A stretch of DNA of 64,000 nucleotides from Pseudomonas shirazensis (GTDB taxonomy: Bacteria > Pseudomonadota > Gammaproteobacteria > Pseudomonadales > Pseudomonadaceae), in the NCBI RefSeq assembly GCF_014268785.2, contig NZ_JABWRD020000002.1:908001-972000 (forward strand), read 5' to 3'. Below are positions 19,784 through 28,815 of this stretch, in pieces. The notes under the pieces were generated by a model, which ran no database searches, was not told the origin of the DNA, and saw only the letters and a program-made list of their open reading frames with translations. The position numbers and the translations under genes were made by a program. Numbering within the stretch: the stretch's first letter is position 1; the number at the start of each line of letters is the position of its first letter.

Positions 19784-21466
19784 ATGCAAGAAAAGCCGGC
19801 CAAAGGCAACTCACCCGCCCCGGTCACGGTGATGAATGTGCAGAACGCCATCACCGGCCTGCGCGGTCGCGACCTGATTTCGACACTGCGCCAGGTTGGC
19901 CGTCAGGGCCTGCGCGATCCGCTGCACACCGCCCGCCACCTGCTCGCTCTGGGCAGCCAACTGGGCCGGGTGATGCTCGGCGATTCACCGCTACAGCCGC
20001 ACCCGCGTGATACCCGCTTTGCTGACCCGACCTGGCAGGACAACCCGCTGTACCGACGCGGCCTGCAGGCGTATCTGGCCTGGCAGAAACAATCGCGGCT
20101 GTGGATCGAGCACAGTTCACTGTCGGCAGATGATCGCGCCCGCGCGCAGTTTCTGCTCAACCAGATCAACGACGCGCTGGCGCCGAGCAACTCGCTGCTC
20201 AACCCGCTGGCCGTCAAAGAGCTGCTCAACTCCGGCGGGCAGAGCCTGCTGCGCGGCCTTGGCCACCTGCTTGACGACCTGCGCCACAACGACGGCATGC
20301 CGCGCCAGGTCGACCAGAGCGCCTTCGCCGTGGGTGGCAACGTGGCCAACACGCCCGGCGCGGTGGTGTTTCGCAACGAGCTGCTGGAGCTGATCCAGTA
20401 CCAGCCGATGAGCGAGCAACAGCATGCGCGGCCGCTGCTGATCGTGCCGCCGCAGATCAACAAGTACTATATTTTCGACCTCAGCCCCGGCAACAGCTTC
20501 GTCCAGTACATGCTCAAGAACGGCCTGCAGGTGTTCATGGTCAGCTGGCGTAACCCGGAACCGCGCCACCGCGAATGGGGCCTGTCGAGCTACGTGCAGG
20601 CGCTGGAGGAAGCGCTCGATGCTTGCCGCAGCATTACCGGCAACCGCGACCCGAACCTGCTCGGCGCCTGCGCCGGCGGCCTGACCATGGCGGCCTTGCA
20701 AGGCCATCTGCAGGCCAGGAAGCAACTGCGCAAGGTGCGCAGTGCGACCTATCTGGTGAGCCTGCTGGACAGCCAGTTCGACAGCCCGGCCAGCCTGTTT
20801 GCCGACGAGCAGACAGTCGAAGCCGCCAAGCGCCGCTCCTACCAGCGCGGCGTGCTCGACGGCGCTGAAGTGGCGCGGGTCTTTGCCTGGATGCGGCCCA
20901 ACGACCTGGTCTGGAATTACTGGGTCAACAACTACCTGCTCGGCAAGACCCCGCCGGCCTTCGACATTCTCTACTGGAACGCCGACAGCACGCGGCTGCC
21001 GGCAGCACTGCATGGCGACCTGCTGGACTTTTTCAAGCTCAACCCATTGGCCCACGCCGATGGCCTGGAGGTGTGCGGCACGCCGATCAATCTCAAGCAG
21101 GTCGAGCTGGACAGCTTTCATGTCGCCGGCAGCAACGATCACATCACACCCTGGGATGCGGTGTACCGCTCGGCGCTGCTGGTCGGCGGCAAGCAACGCT
21201 TCGTGCTGGCCAACAGCGGCCATATCCAGAGCATCATCAACCCGCCCGGCAACCCCAAGGCCTACTACCTCGACAACCCACGCCTGAGCAGCGACCCGCG
21301 CGCCTGGTTCCATGATGCCAAGCGCAGCGAAGGCAGTTGGTGGCCCCTGTGGCTGGAGTGGATCGGCCAGCGCTCGGGGCCGCTGAAGGCTCCGCGCAGC
21401 AGCCTGGGCAACACCACCTATCCACCCCTGGCGCCGGCACCTGGCACTTACGTATTGGTGCGCTGA
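19784..21466 (+). CDS. phaC2: Class II (mcl) PHA synthase 2
   Basis: Second mcl-PHA synthase. 560 aa starting MQEKPAKGN, with a GAGGGAG site upstream; a longer in-frame start at 19748 lacks support. The box is GACAGG, with Cys also at residue 296, so it aligns with phaC1 almost end to end and is clearly a duplication. SGHIQSIINPPGNPKA is retained. Four bases separate it from phaD. Confidence 0.97.
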   Translation: MQEKPAKGNSPAPVTVMNVQNAITGLRGRDLISTLRQVGRQGLRDPLHTARHLLALGSQLGRVMLGDSPLQPHPRDTRFADPTWQDNPLYRRGLQAYLAWQKQSRLWIEHSSLSADDRARAQFLLNQINDALAPSNSLLNPLAVKELLNSGGQSLLRGLGHLLDDLRHNDGMPRQVDQSAFAVGGNVANTPGAVVFRNELLELIQYQPMSEQQHARPLLIVPPQINKYYIFDLSPGNSFVQYMLKNGLQVFMVSWRNPEPRHREWGLSSYVQALEEALDACRSITGNRDPNLLGACAGGLTMAALQGHLQARKQLRKVRSATYLVSLLDSQFDSPASLFADEQTVEAAKRRSYQRGVLDGAEVARVFAWMRPNDLVWNYWVNNYLLGKTPPAFDILYWNADSTRLPAALHGDLLDFFKLNPLAHADGLEVCGTPINLKQVELDSFHVAGSNDHITPWDAVYRSALLVGGKQRFVLANSGHIQSIINPPGNPKAYYLDNPRLSSDPRAWFHDAKRSEGSWWPLWLEWIGQRSGPLKAPRSSLGNTTYPPLAPAPGTYVLVR

Positions 21467-21470
21467 CTCG

Positions 21471-22085
21471 ATGAAGACCCGTGACCGTATCCTTGAATGT
21501 GCCCTGCAGTTGTTCAACCAGCAGGGCGAACCGAATGTGTCGACGCTGGAAATCGCCAACGAGCTGGGCATAAGCCCGGGCAACCTGTACTACCACTTCC
21601 ACGGCAAGGAGCCGTTGGTCAACGGCCTGTTCGAGCGCTTCGAAGAGGCCCTGATGCCGCTGCTCGATCCGCCGCTGGACGTGCGCCTCGACGCCGAGGA
21701 CTACTGGCTGTTCCTGCACCTGATCGTCGAGCGCATGGCCCAGTACCGTTTCCTGTTTCAGGACCTGTCGAACCTGACCGGGCGCCTGCCCAAGCTGGCC
21801 CGCGGCATGCGCAGCCTGATCAACGCGATCAAGCGCACCCTGGCGGCGCTGCTGGCCAGCCTCAAGGCGCACGGCCAAGTCACCAGTGAAACCCAGGCAT
21901 TGGGGCAGTTGGTCGAGCAGATCACTATGACCTTGATGTTCTCGCTGGACTATCAGCGCGTGATCGGCCGCGCGGCCGACGTCGGGGTGGTGGTGTATCA
22001 GGTGATGATGCTGGTAGCACCGCACCTGCAAGTGCCCGCGCGGCGAGCGGCGGAGCAGTTGGCGATGAAGTATCTGGAGGGTTGA
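21471..22085 (+). CDS. phaD: PhaD, TetR-family regulator of pha genes
   Basis: 204 aa. N-terminal TetR helix-turn-helix (TRDRILECALQLFNQQGEPN, then ISPGNLYYHFHGKE) and an all-helical ligand domain. In P. putida PhaD activates phaC1 and phaI transcription and senses a fatty-acid beta-oxidation product. Last gene of the synthase operon, convergent with phaF across a strong hairpin. Confidence 0.95.
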   Translation: MKTRDRILECALQLFNQQGEPNVSTLEIANELGISPGNLYYHFHGKEPLVNGLFERFEEALMPLLDPPLDVRLDAEDYWLFLHLIVERMAQYRFLFQDLSNLTGRLPKLARGMRSLINAIKRTLAALLASLKAHGQVTSETQALGQLVEQITMTLMFSLDYQRVIGRAADVGVVVYQVMMLVAPHLQVPARRAAEQLAMKYLEG

Positions 22086-22103
22086 GCGCCAGTGTCCATG
22101 GCA

Positions 22104-22151
22104 AGCGCGGGGACAACAGCGGCGAGTGATCGCTGCGGTTGACCCCGCGCT
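22104..22151. terminator. Bidirectional hairpin between phaD and phaF
   Basis: AGCGCGGGG at 22104-22112 pairs with CCCCGCGCT at 22143-22151. The interior adds further pairs (CAAC/GTTG and AGCG/CGCT). It fills the 70-base gap between two convergent genes and probably ends both transcripts. Confidence 0.7.
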
Positions 22152-22155
22152 GACA

Positions 22156-22923
22156 TCAGCCTTGGCTAGCGGCGTTCAGCGGCGCCGACGGGGTATCGCC
22201 GGCGCTGGCCGAACCAGTCGCTGGCGTCGAGCTGGCGGCGGGTGCTGTAGCTGGCGTGGCCGCTGCCGGTTTGGCCGGCGCTTTCTTCACGGCGGGCTTT
22301 TTCGCCGCGGCAGGCTTGGCTGCAGCTTTTGCTGCCGGCTTGGCCACTGCTGCCTTGGCGGCGGCAGGTTTGGCTGCTGCAGGTTTCGCCGCAGGCTTGG
22401 CTGCTGCGGTTTTAGCGGCAGGCTTGGCTGCTGCGGTTTTAGCGGCAGGCTTGGCCGGCGCCTTGGCCAGGGGTTTGGCGGCGGACTTGCCTGCGGCCGC
22501 CTTGGACACCGGCGTCACCGACGCGCCAGTCAGCTTCTCGATCTGCTTGGTCAGCGTGTCGACCTGCTGGTGCAGCGCCTTGATCTCGTTGCGGCTGGGT
22601 ACACCGAGGCGCGAGATAGCACTGTTGAGGCGCTTGTCGAAGGCTTCTTCCAACTCGCCCCACTTGCCCAGCGCGCGCTCCTTGACGTCGGCAACGCGCG
22701 AAGAGGTTGCCGACTTGGCTTCATCAGCCGCCGAATCAACGGTCTTCTTCGCCTGCTTCTCGGCTTTTTCGCCGTCCTTGACCAACGAATCAAACAGCTT
22801 GGAGCCGTCCTGATCGACCTTGGAGTAGATACCCAGGCCAGCCAACCAGATCTTGCGGGAGTACTTCTCGATTCCGCCGATCCAGGAGCCGCCTTCTTTA
22901 TCGATATTTTTCTTGCCAGCCAT
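22156..22923 (-). CDS. phaF: PhaF, histone-like PHA granule phasin
   Basis: Granule-bound phasin that also binds DNA and helps distribute granules at division. 255 aa from MAGKKNIDKEGG; an upstream ATG would overlap phaI and is rejected. Residues 1-140 form the phasin domain with a leucine-zipper-like stretch (RNEIKALHQQVDTLTKQIEK). Residues of about 145-230 are histone H1-like AAKPA repeats, lysine- and alanine-rich. Follows phaI by 10 bases. Confidence 0.97.
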   Translation of the reverse strand: MAGKKNIDKEGGSWIGGIEKYSRKIWLAGLGIYSKVDQDGSKLFDSLVKDGEKAEKQAKKTVDSAADEAKSATSSRVADVKERALGKWGELEEAFDKRLNSAISRLGVPSRNEIKALHQQVDTLTKQIEKLTGASVTPVSKAAAGKSAAKPLAKAPAKPAAKTAAAKPAAKTAAAKPAAKPAAAKPAAAKAAVAKPAAKAAAKPAAAKKPAVKKAPAKPAAATPATAPAASSTPATGSASAGDTPSAPLNAASQG

Positions 22924-22933
22924 CCTGCTCTCC

Positions 22934-23353
22934 TTATGGTTTGCGCGCGACACGCTCGAGCAATTCGTGGAGTTGTTCCAACTTGATGGACAACGCCTCA
23001 ACGTCATGTTTAGACGGAATGCCAAGGCGATTCAAGCCACGCGCGACACGCGCATCAAAAGCTTTTTCAATTTTGTCGAGTTGAACTTCAACCTTGCCAC
23101 GTACGCGGCTGACTTCTTCACCGGCTTCATCGATCTGCTCGTTGGCGGCATCGAGCTTTTTGTCGATGACTTTCTTGCCACGCTTCTCGACGCCTTCGCC
23201 AGCCTTGACCAGCTCCTTGAAGTAGTCGGTGCTCTCCTGGCCGACTCGGGCATAGGCGCCCAGGCCTGCCAGCCAGACTCTGCGCGCATAGTTACGCACT
23301 TCGTCCAGCGTGCCTTGGGCGTCGTCTTTTTTCTTCAGATTGATCTTGGCCAT
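22934..23353 (-). CDS. phaI: PhaI, PHA granule phasin
   Basis: 139 aa phasin homologous to the N-terminal half of PhaF (RVWLAGLGAYARVGQE compared with IWLAGLGIYSKVDQD in PhaF), without the basic tail. Coats PHA granules. The C-terminal heptad region (EALSIKLEQLHELLERVA) suggests coiled-coil pairing with PhaF. First gene of the phaIF operon, transcribed away from the toxin-like gene. Confidence 0.97.
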   Translation of the reverse strand: MAKINLKKKDDAQGTLDEVRNYARRVWLAGLGAYARVGQESTDYFKELVKAGEGVEKRGKKVIDKKLDAANEQIDEAGEEVSRVRGKVEVQLDKIEKAFDARVARGLNRLGIPSKHDVEALSIKLEQLHELLERVARKP

Positions 23354-23418
23354 GCTCTGCCTCGCTCATAGGGGATGGAGGAACTGCCCACGGACTTCGG
23401 GCTTGAGCACAACGGTAT

Positions 23419-23437
23419 GCAGAAAAATTAGAATTCT
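23419..23437 (-). promoter_or_regulatory. Candidate PhaD operator upstream of phaI
   Basis: On the minus strand TTCTAATTT is followed by TTCTGC. The same TTCTAATTT...TCTGC string lies before phaC1 at 16793-16808. AGAATTCT here forms a small palindrome. It is within the 196-base divergent gap between phaI and the toxin-like gene. Confidence 0.5.
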
Positions 23438-23549
23438 CACCCTAAGCGACGCAACCGCAACGGCCAGGCCCACGTTTGATGTATTTACCGCAGGCCACCA
23501 CGGCCGCTGGCCTAGCGTACGAGCTCCTTTCGCACTGGAGACCCGCACC

Positions 23550-26500
23550 ATGCCGCTTGCCGCCCCAACGCCCATCGCTTCGGTCAAACGCCTCGTCGCG
23601 GCGCGCTTCGCCAACCGCCCCACCCTGCGCCAGGTCATTGCCCACGAAGGTCTGGAGACGCTTGCCAGGCGCTATCCGTGGATTCGTACCAGTTACCCTC
23701 AGCTCGAATCGCTCGAAGGCTTCAGCATTATCCACGCCCAAGCCCCCGGCGCAGGGCCTGGGCAAAGCCCGCTGGTCGACACGCTGATCGCCCACCTGCT
23801 CAGCGGAAATCGCATGGCGTTGGCGCCGACCGATCAGCTCAGCCTGGCAACGGGACAGGTGTTTCACCCGCAGCAAGCCGGACCAGGCCAGCCAGAGATC
23901 GATCTGCGCATGGCCGACCTCAACCCGGATTTCGACGCCCTGCTGGCCTGCGTTATCGACAGCTTCCAGCAAGCCCAGATCGGCTTCTGGAATGCCCCCG
24001 AAGGCGATTCGGAAATCTCCGCCCTGCGCTGGATGCAACAGTTATTGAAAGCAAACCTGCTGGCCAACATCCAGCGCCAGGGCCTCGGCGACGCCGAGAA
24101 GAGCGTGCTGTACGGCTTGCTCGAGGGGCGCAGCGATGGCCTGGCGTGCCATGCCCTGCAGGTCAGGCTGAACAGCGCGGGGGTCGAGCACTGCCTCTCA
24201 CTCAGCAGCACGTTGCTCTGCGCACGCCACGCCGATCGTGACTTGCTGCTCTGGTGCAAGCCCACCGGCACCGTGCACGGTTACCACGACCTGTCCGCCC
24301 TCGCCTGCGCCCTGCGCGACGAATTGGCACAGCGGTATCGCTTCGAATCGATGGTGTGGGCGAAGGCGCCGCTGGAGGAGGATGCGTTCGCACATCAGGC
24401 CCGCCAGCTGCTTAATGGCATCCTTGATGAGATTGGCCGCCTGCGACTGGCCGATATCGCTACCCCGCGTGAACTTGAAGCGGCGCTGAGCCTGCTCAGT
24501 GACCCTGCGGCCGGCTTTCTCGATCAGCCGTGGCCGCCAGCGGCCCACCCCACCATCGAAGTACCGGGCTGGCTGGCCCAGGCCAGCGCGGGCGATCGTT
24601 TCCAGTACCAGACGGCCATGCTCCAGCTAGCCGCCAGCCAAGCCTTGGCCAAAGGCGAGACCTCGTGGGGTGATATCGAAGACCTCAACCAGTACGCCTC
24701 ACGCTGCCTGCGTGAACAGATGCACGCGGATCATCCCCAGGGGAGGCTGTTACAGCCAGACCAGGTGCTGGCGAGCATTGCCCAAAGGGTGCAGACCTCT
24801 TCGCTGACCTTCGATCTTCAATACCTCAGAACCGAGTCGCTCACCGCGCTGGCCATTACCCGCCTGCAGGTCGGCGAGCATGAAGCGGTGACCGGCATTC
24901 TTCTGGCCGACGGCTCGCAACCGCCTCAATGGCTGACTCCTGAGTATGTCGACAGCTTAATACGGACAGTCGACATCGGCGGTCGCTACCCGGCGTACGT
25001 CAACGCCGCGCTGCAGGATGCCCGCAACACGGCCCACCGAGTGCGGCTGCACGCCCGCGAATGGCGCAGCCATCTGCTGCTCGGAGCCCTCCAGGCGAAG
25101 ATCGCTGGCCAGTTGCGGGACCGCAGCTGGCAGGCGTTGGCCGATTTCTGTGACCGGCCCGAGGATCGCTCCAGCGTCCACGCCATCGCCCCGCTGGCGT
25201 TTCTCTGTGCGCCGCAAGCGGCTGGGGCCAATGAGGTCCAGGGCATGTTCCTGATCCGGCTCCAGGCGAACGGGCCCTGGGTGCTTTACCGGGCGCTTTG
25301 CAACGAGCAGGTCGTGCGCGAATTCGACGACCTTGAGCAACTGATGGACAGCGTTCTCACCGATCAGCCCCTGCAGCAAGACATGCTGGACTGGATGGAC
25401 GACGACGCTCGCGCGATCTATGAAGACGGTGGTTTCCAGCGACCGCACCTGCACCGCAATCTGTCGGAACTGGCGCACCTGCTGGCCCCTGCAGACATGC
25501 TGGATGCACTGCTGAGCCGATTGCGCCAGCCGGCAAGGGTGCGCTTCAGCGCCTGGCAGGGCGATCTTGACCAACACATGTTCCAGGCCCGCGGCAAGGC
25601 CCTGCTGCTGCTGGCGTCCAGGCAAAGCGTCTCCAACGCTCAACAACGCTGGGCACTGATCAGCCAACTGGCCTGGCTGGCCTTCAACACGGTCGCATCG
25701 GTGCTACGCGGTCCAGCCGCGTCAGTGGCCTGGCTGATCATCAGCCTGGTGGCACTTAAGGATGACCTCGCCGCGCTGGAGCGGGGTACGCCTGAAGAGA
25801 AAGCCCTGGCTGTCACTGACGTACTGACCAACCTGGCCATGCTGCTGGTTCACGGTCATGCCAGCGGGGCGCAACCGGACACACTGTCCACACCCCTCAA
25901 GCCCCGTCTCGAAGGGCCCAGACCGCACGAACCCGGCGCCACGCTCAACCGTGAGGAGCCCTCTCCGGCGCCCTGGCAGGAACCCGTCGGCCAAGGCCGT
26001 CCGGCACCTTTGCGGGTGAGTGGTTGGCAGGGTGGGCAAGGCCTTGGCCATTTGACCGCGGGGCAACGTGAGACGCTGGCCGGCCTGCGCGCAAGGATCT
26101 CCCTCGCCGGGCACAGCGCCGAGCCGCACGGCCGCCTGCGCGGCCTGTTCAAGGTGAATGAGCGTCACTATGTGGCGCTGGAGCACGAGCCCTATGAAGT
26201 CCAGGAGACCTTTGCCGGTGTCCGTGTCATCGGTCCCGAGCAGAACCAGAGTGAATGGTCGGGGCAGTGGGGCGGCGCGCCGGATGGTTACTACCTGCCA
26301 GATCGAGAACGTGCCCAGGGCCCCTGGATAACCCGCTGGAACGGCGAGTGGCGGCTCGACCTGAGGCTGGCCGGCGGGATGCCGAAAAGCAGGCGCCAGG
26401 CGGTCGCAGAGAAAGTAGATCATTTCAACTCGCTGCAGCAGCGTCGCCGCAACAACGACAGCGAGCTGACCAAGCTGGTGCCGCTGGCAGAACGCAATGC

Positions 26501-28280
26501 GCAGTTGCTCAGCGCCTATGATCAAGAAGCCGCAGCTTTTCGAAGCGACATGGAAAAACTGCCGCCTGATACGCGCGCAGCGCTCCCGGATGATCTGCGC
26601 ATCCGTCTGGAAAACCTGCATGCACAGCGCAGGCAACACCGCCCCATCATCGGAATCCTGGCGTCCATTTTCGAGAAACAGGCGGCGATCATCGAGTCTA
26701 ATATCGCCCTGTTCACTGAGCTCGGCGAGCCGCAGTACCAGCGTATGGATCCTCAAGGCCGCTCGAGCTATGCCGTCAGCCAGTGGTACGAGCAGCTCAT
26801 CAACAACGATCAGTACCTTTATCAACGGTTACTGGAGCTGACCGATTATGAGGTCCTCAACCAGCAATCCCGTGAACTCGCCCCCCTGCCTAGCGAGCCG
26901 GGGCAGATCGACTTCGTCGTCACGTTTCGCCGTAACGTTGCCACGGCCCTCACCACCCATCGGCGCCTGCTCACCGTGAGCGAGAGGCTAGACGCCAACA
27001 TTCGCACGATCTTCGCCGACCACCGGATCCAGTTCGAGAACAAGCAGGTCAAGATGCGCAAGGCGGTTGCCTATCGCACCTATTCGACCCTCATCGTGCG
27101 TGCGCAGATCTTCAGCGATCTCGCCCAGTTGGTGGTGGACAGGACGCGTCTGGGACCGGAAAACTTCGAAGCATTGCTGCGCCTGCAGGTGGGCCTTCGC
27201 AACAAGGACTTCCAGCAGGCATTGCTCAGCCATGACGGCCTCGAAGGGAGCGCCCTGACGTCTGCCGAGCGCGTAGAGGTGCTGGACAACGCATTGCGCG
27301 AATACCGGGCCTCGCTAGGCAAGGCCCACGAACTGTTGTCGCTCGACGAGCCTGCGGTGGACAAGCCCACGGTCGAACAATACATCCGCGAGCTTTCCCA
27401 ACTGGAAGCGCTGACCGTGGAACAGTTAAGCGACAACCTGCGCGACAACGACAGTGGCGCCACGCCCCAGATTGCGCCGATGACCCACAGGGAAAGACCG
27501 GGCAACCGTCGCTTGATCCGCACCGCTCGCGGCAAGCCGCTGCTCGCCGAGCAGAACGATCAAGGCACGCAGGCTGTCCAGCATGACCCCGTCACCGACC
27601 AGGCGGTCAGCCACTACGAGCAGCGTGACGGCCAATGGGACGAGGCGCCAAAGACAGCGCCGACCCCGCCCGGTAACGCCTACCTGCGCCGCGTTGGCTC
27701 AAGCCTGCTGGCGCGCAAGGACGCCAGGCTCGCACTGGCCGCCCGCTACCTGAACGAGCCCAACAGCCTCGCCGACCTGCTGGACTGGCACATCCAGGAC
27801 ATGGACGGCATTGCCACGCAGCTTGAAGCCGGCCAAGAGCAAGCGCTTGCCATCCAACTGCGTGAGGCCATCGAGCAAATGCAAAGTGAAAAGCGCCGCC
27901 TGCTGACGCAGGCCTACCTTGATACCCGCCACCCTGACAGCCAGGCGTTGCACTTTCTGGTGGCGCAAGGCGAGGTACAGATCCAGCGCGTGCCGACCAC
28001 GCTGCGTAAACGGCTCAAGGACAAGGATTACCTGGATGTCTATGCCATCAACCGCACGACGCCGCACCAGCAGCTATGGGAAGCGCACTTCCATTACTCC
28101 AGCGCACAAGCCGCGCCACGCGCGTTTGCCAAGGGCCACCTGAAGTTCTGGGAGCCACGCGCGATGAGCCGGGAAGAACAACTGCAGCGCACGGTAAACC
28201 CGGCTGAGCGGGTGCGCATCTACCGCGGGGATCTACGCCTGGAGCAGATCGAAGACCTGTTCCCGTTTTCCGCCCCCTAG
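23550..28280 (+). CDS. Giant dermonecrotic-toxin-like protein (DUF6543-type)
   Basis: 1576 aa from ATG 23550 (GGAG nine bases upstream); an in-frame start at 23310 would overlap phaI and is unlikely. I recognise the Pseudomonas large-protein family annotated as dermonecrotic toxin domain-containing from its architecture. There is an N-terminal domain to about residue 690 and a long hydrophobic pair at about 700-735 that could be a membrane-insertion hairpin. A Pro-rich linker spans about 770-830. A compact module GLFKVNERHYVALEHEPYEV...WRLDL, long helical regions, and a C-terminus with LDVYAINRTTPHQQLWEAHF follow. No signal peptide or catalytic motif recognised. Neighbours are PHA and ubiquinone genes, with no secretion system in view. 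Family fairly sure; activity unknown. Confidence 0.75.
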   Translation: MPLAAPTPIASVKRLVAARFANRPTLRQVIAHEGLETLARRYPWIRTSYPQLESLEGFSIIHAQAPGAGPGQSPLVDTLIAHLLSGNRMALAPTDQLSLATGQVFHPQQAGPGQPEIDLRMADLNPDFDALLACVIDSFQQAQIGFWNAPEGDSEISALRWMQQLLKANLLANIQRQGLGDAEKSVLYGLLEGRSDGLACHALQVRLNSAGVEHCLSLSSTLLCARHADRDLLLWCKPTGTVHGYHDLSALACALRDELAQRYRFESMVWAKAPLEEDAFAHQARQLLNGILDEIGRLRLADIATPRELEAALSLLSDPAAGFLDQPWPPAAHPTIEVPGWLAQASAGDRFQYQTAMLQLAASQALAKGETSWGDIEDLNQYASRCLREQMHADHPQGRLLQPDQVLASIAQRVQTSSLTFDLQYLRTESLTALAITRLQVGEHEAVTGILLADGSQPPQWLTPEYVDSLIRTVDIGGRYPAYVNAALQDARNTAHRVRLHAREWRSHLLLGALQAKIAGQLRDRSWQALADFCDRPEDRSSVHAIAPLAFLCAPQAAGANEVQGMFLIRLQANGPWVLYRALCNEQVVREFDDLEQLMDSVLTDQPLQQDMLDWMDDDARAIYEDGGFQRPHLHRNLSELAHLLAPADMLDALLSRLRQPARVRFSAWQGDLDQHMFQARGKALLLLASRQSVSNAQQRWALISQLAWLAFNTVASVLRGPAASVAWLIISLVALKDDLAALERGTPEEKALAVTDVLTNLAMLLVHGHASGAQPDTLSTPLKPRLEGPRPHEPGATLNREEPSPAPWQEPVGQGRPAPLRVSGWQGGQGLGHLTAGQRETLAGLRARISLAGHSAEPHGRLRGLFKVNERHYVALEHEPYEVQETFAGVRVIGPEQNQSEWSGQWGGAPDGYYLPDRERAQGPWITRWNGEWRLDLRLAGGMPKSRRQAVAEKVDHFNSLQQRRRNNDSELTKLVPLAERNAQLLSAYDQEAAAFRSDMEKLPPDTRAALPDDLRIRLENLHAQRRQHRPIIGILASIFEKQAAIIESNIALFTELGEPQYQRMDPQGRSSYAVSQWYEQLINNDQYLYQRLLELTDYEVLNQQSRELAPLPSEPGQIDFVVTFRRNVATALTTHRRLLTVSERLDANIRTIFADHRIQFENKQVKMRKAVAYRTYSTLIVRAQIFSDLAQLVVDRTRLGPENFEALLRLQVGLRNKDFQQALLSHDGLEGSALTSAERVEVLDNALREYRASLGKAHELLSLDEPAVDKPTVEQYIRELSQLEALTVEQLSDNLRDNDSGATPQIAPMTHRERPGNRRLIRTARGKPLLAEQNDQGTQAVQHDPVTDQAVSHYEQRDGQWDEAPKTAPTPPGNAYLRRVGSSLLARKDARLALAARYLNEPNSLADLLDWHIQDMDGIATQLEAGQEQALAIQLREAIEQMQSEKRRLLTQAYLDTRHPDSQALHFLVAQGEVQIQRVPTTLRKRLKDKDYLDVYAINRTTPHQQLWEAHFHYSSAQAAPRAFAKGHLKFWEPRAMSREEQLQRTVNPAERVRIYRGDLRLEQIEDLFPFSAP

Positions 28281-28338
28281 CACGCCTCACTGAGCGTGGC
28301 GGTACTGGGGCGGCTGCGCAGCCCATCGCGACGCAAGG

Positions 28339-28389
28339 TGAGCTGCGCCCCAAAAGTGGACGGGTGTCCAACATCTGGGGCGCAGCTCA
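28339..28389. repeat. 51-bp inverted repeat resembling abutted IS ends
   Basis: TGAGCTGCGCCCC at 28339-28351 is perfectly inverted at 28377-28389. Pairing continues imperfectly inward to GGAC/GTCC around a GGGT centre (28362-28365). The arms resemble terminal repeats of IS3-type elements (TGAGCTG..CCCCAAAAGT-GGAC). There is no T-tract, so a plain rho-independent terminator is less likely, though it could still stop the toxin-like gene's transcript. Confidence 0.6.
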
Positions 28390-28415
28390 GCGGCACATGC
28401 CTCAACACTGGAGGC

Positions 28416-28691
28416 TCAGGCCAGGGCCTTGTCCAATGCCCGTTCGATCTCGCCCTTGATGGTGCCGCTCATCATCGACATCATCATGCCCAGCTTCAGT
28501 TGCACGCGGATGAGGTCGTCGCCGATCTCGACGCTGCCCTTGGCGCCGCTGCGCGAAACTTCGACCCGATCACCCTGCCAGTTGGCTTCCAGGCCATATT
28601 CGCGGGTCAGCTTGTCGACCAGCGCCTCGGCCTTGGCGCGGGCGGCTTCGCGGCCGAGGGCGTGTTTGCGTTCAACGCTGATCTGGGTCAT
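28416..28691 (-). CDS. Polyhydroxyalkanoic acid system family protein
   Basis: 91 aa from MTQISVERKHALG. It matches the small PHA-granule-region protein family often placed between phaI and ubiE in P. putida. Conserved features are the REAARAKAEALVDKLTREYGLE helix and the methionine-rich LGMMMSMMSGTIKGEIERALD tail. Role unknown; inferred to be granule-associated from family name and position. An in-frame ATG 25 codons upstream would run toward ubiE and is not preferred. Confidence 0.8.
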   Translation of the reverse strand: MTQISVERKHALGREAARAKAEALVDKLTREYGLEANWQGDRVEVSRSGAKGSVEIGDDLIRVQLKLGMMMSMMSGTIKGEIERALDKALA

Positions 28692-28815
28692 GCGGGCAAT
28701 CCTGGATATAAAGACAATGGCGCCATTATGCCCGCCCCTGCCCGAGGGCACACCCCGCCAAGACAAATCCGCCCATTGCCCCTAGAATGGCGATACTTTT
28801 TTCCGGTGATGCGAT

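Noticed and set aside
20117..21583. A 488-codon minus-strand open frame opposite phaC2
   Set aside because: phaC2 is certain by its catalytic box and length; the antisense frame has no start context or family features.
22156..22500. The AAKPA repeat DNA in phaF as a tandem-repeat or slippage locus of special interest
   Set aside because: It encodes the known histone H1-like tail of PhaF and varies in length among strains; ordinary for this gene.
23310..23549. An extended 80-residue N-terminus for the toxin-like protein
   Set aside because: It would overlap phaI in antisense, lacks a ribosome-binding site, and its sequence is unlike the rest of the protein.
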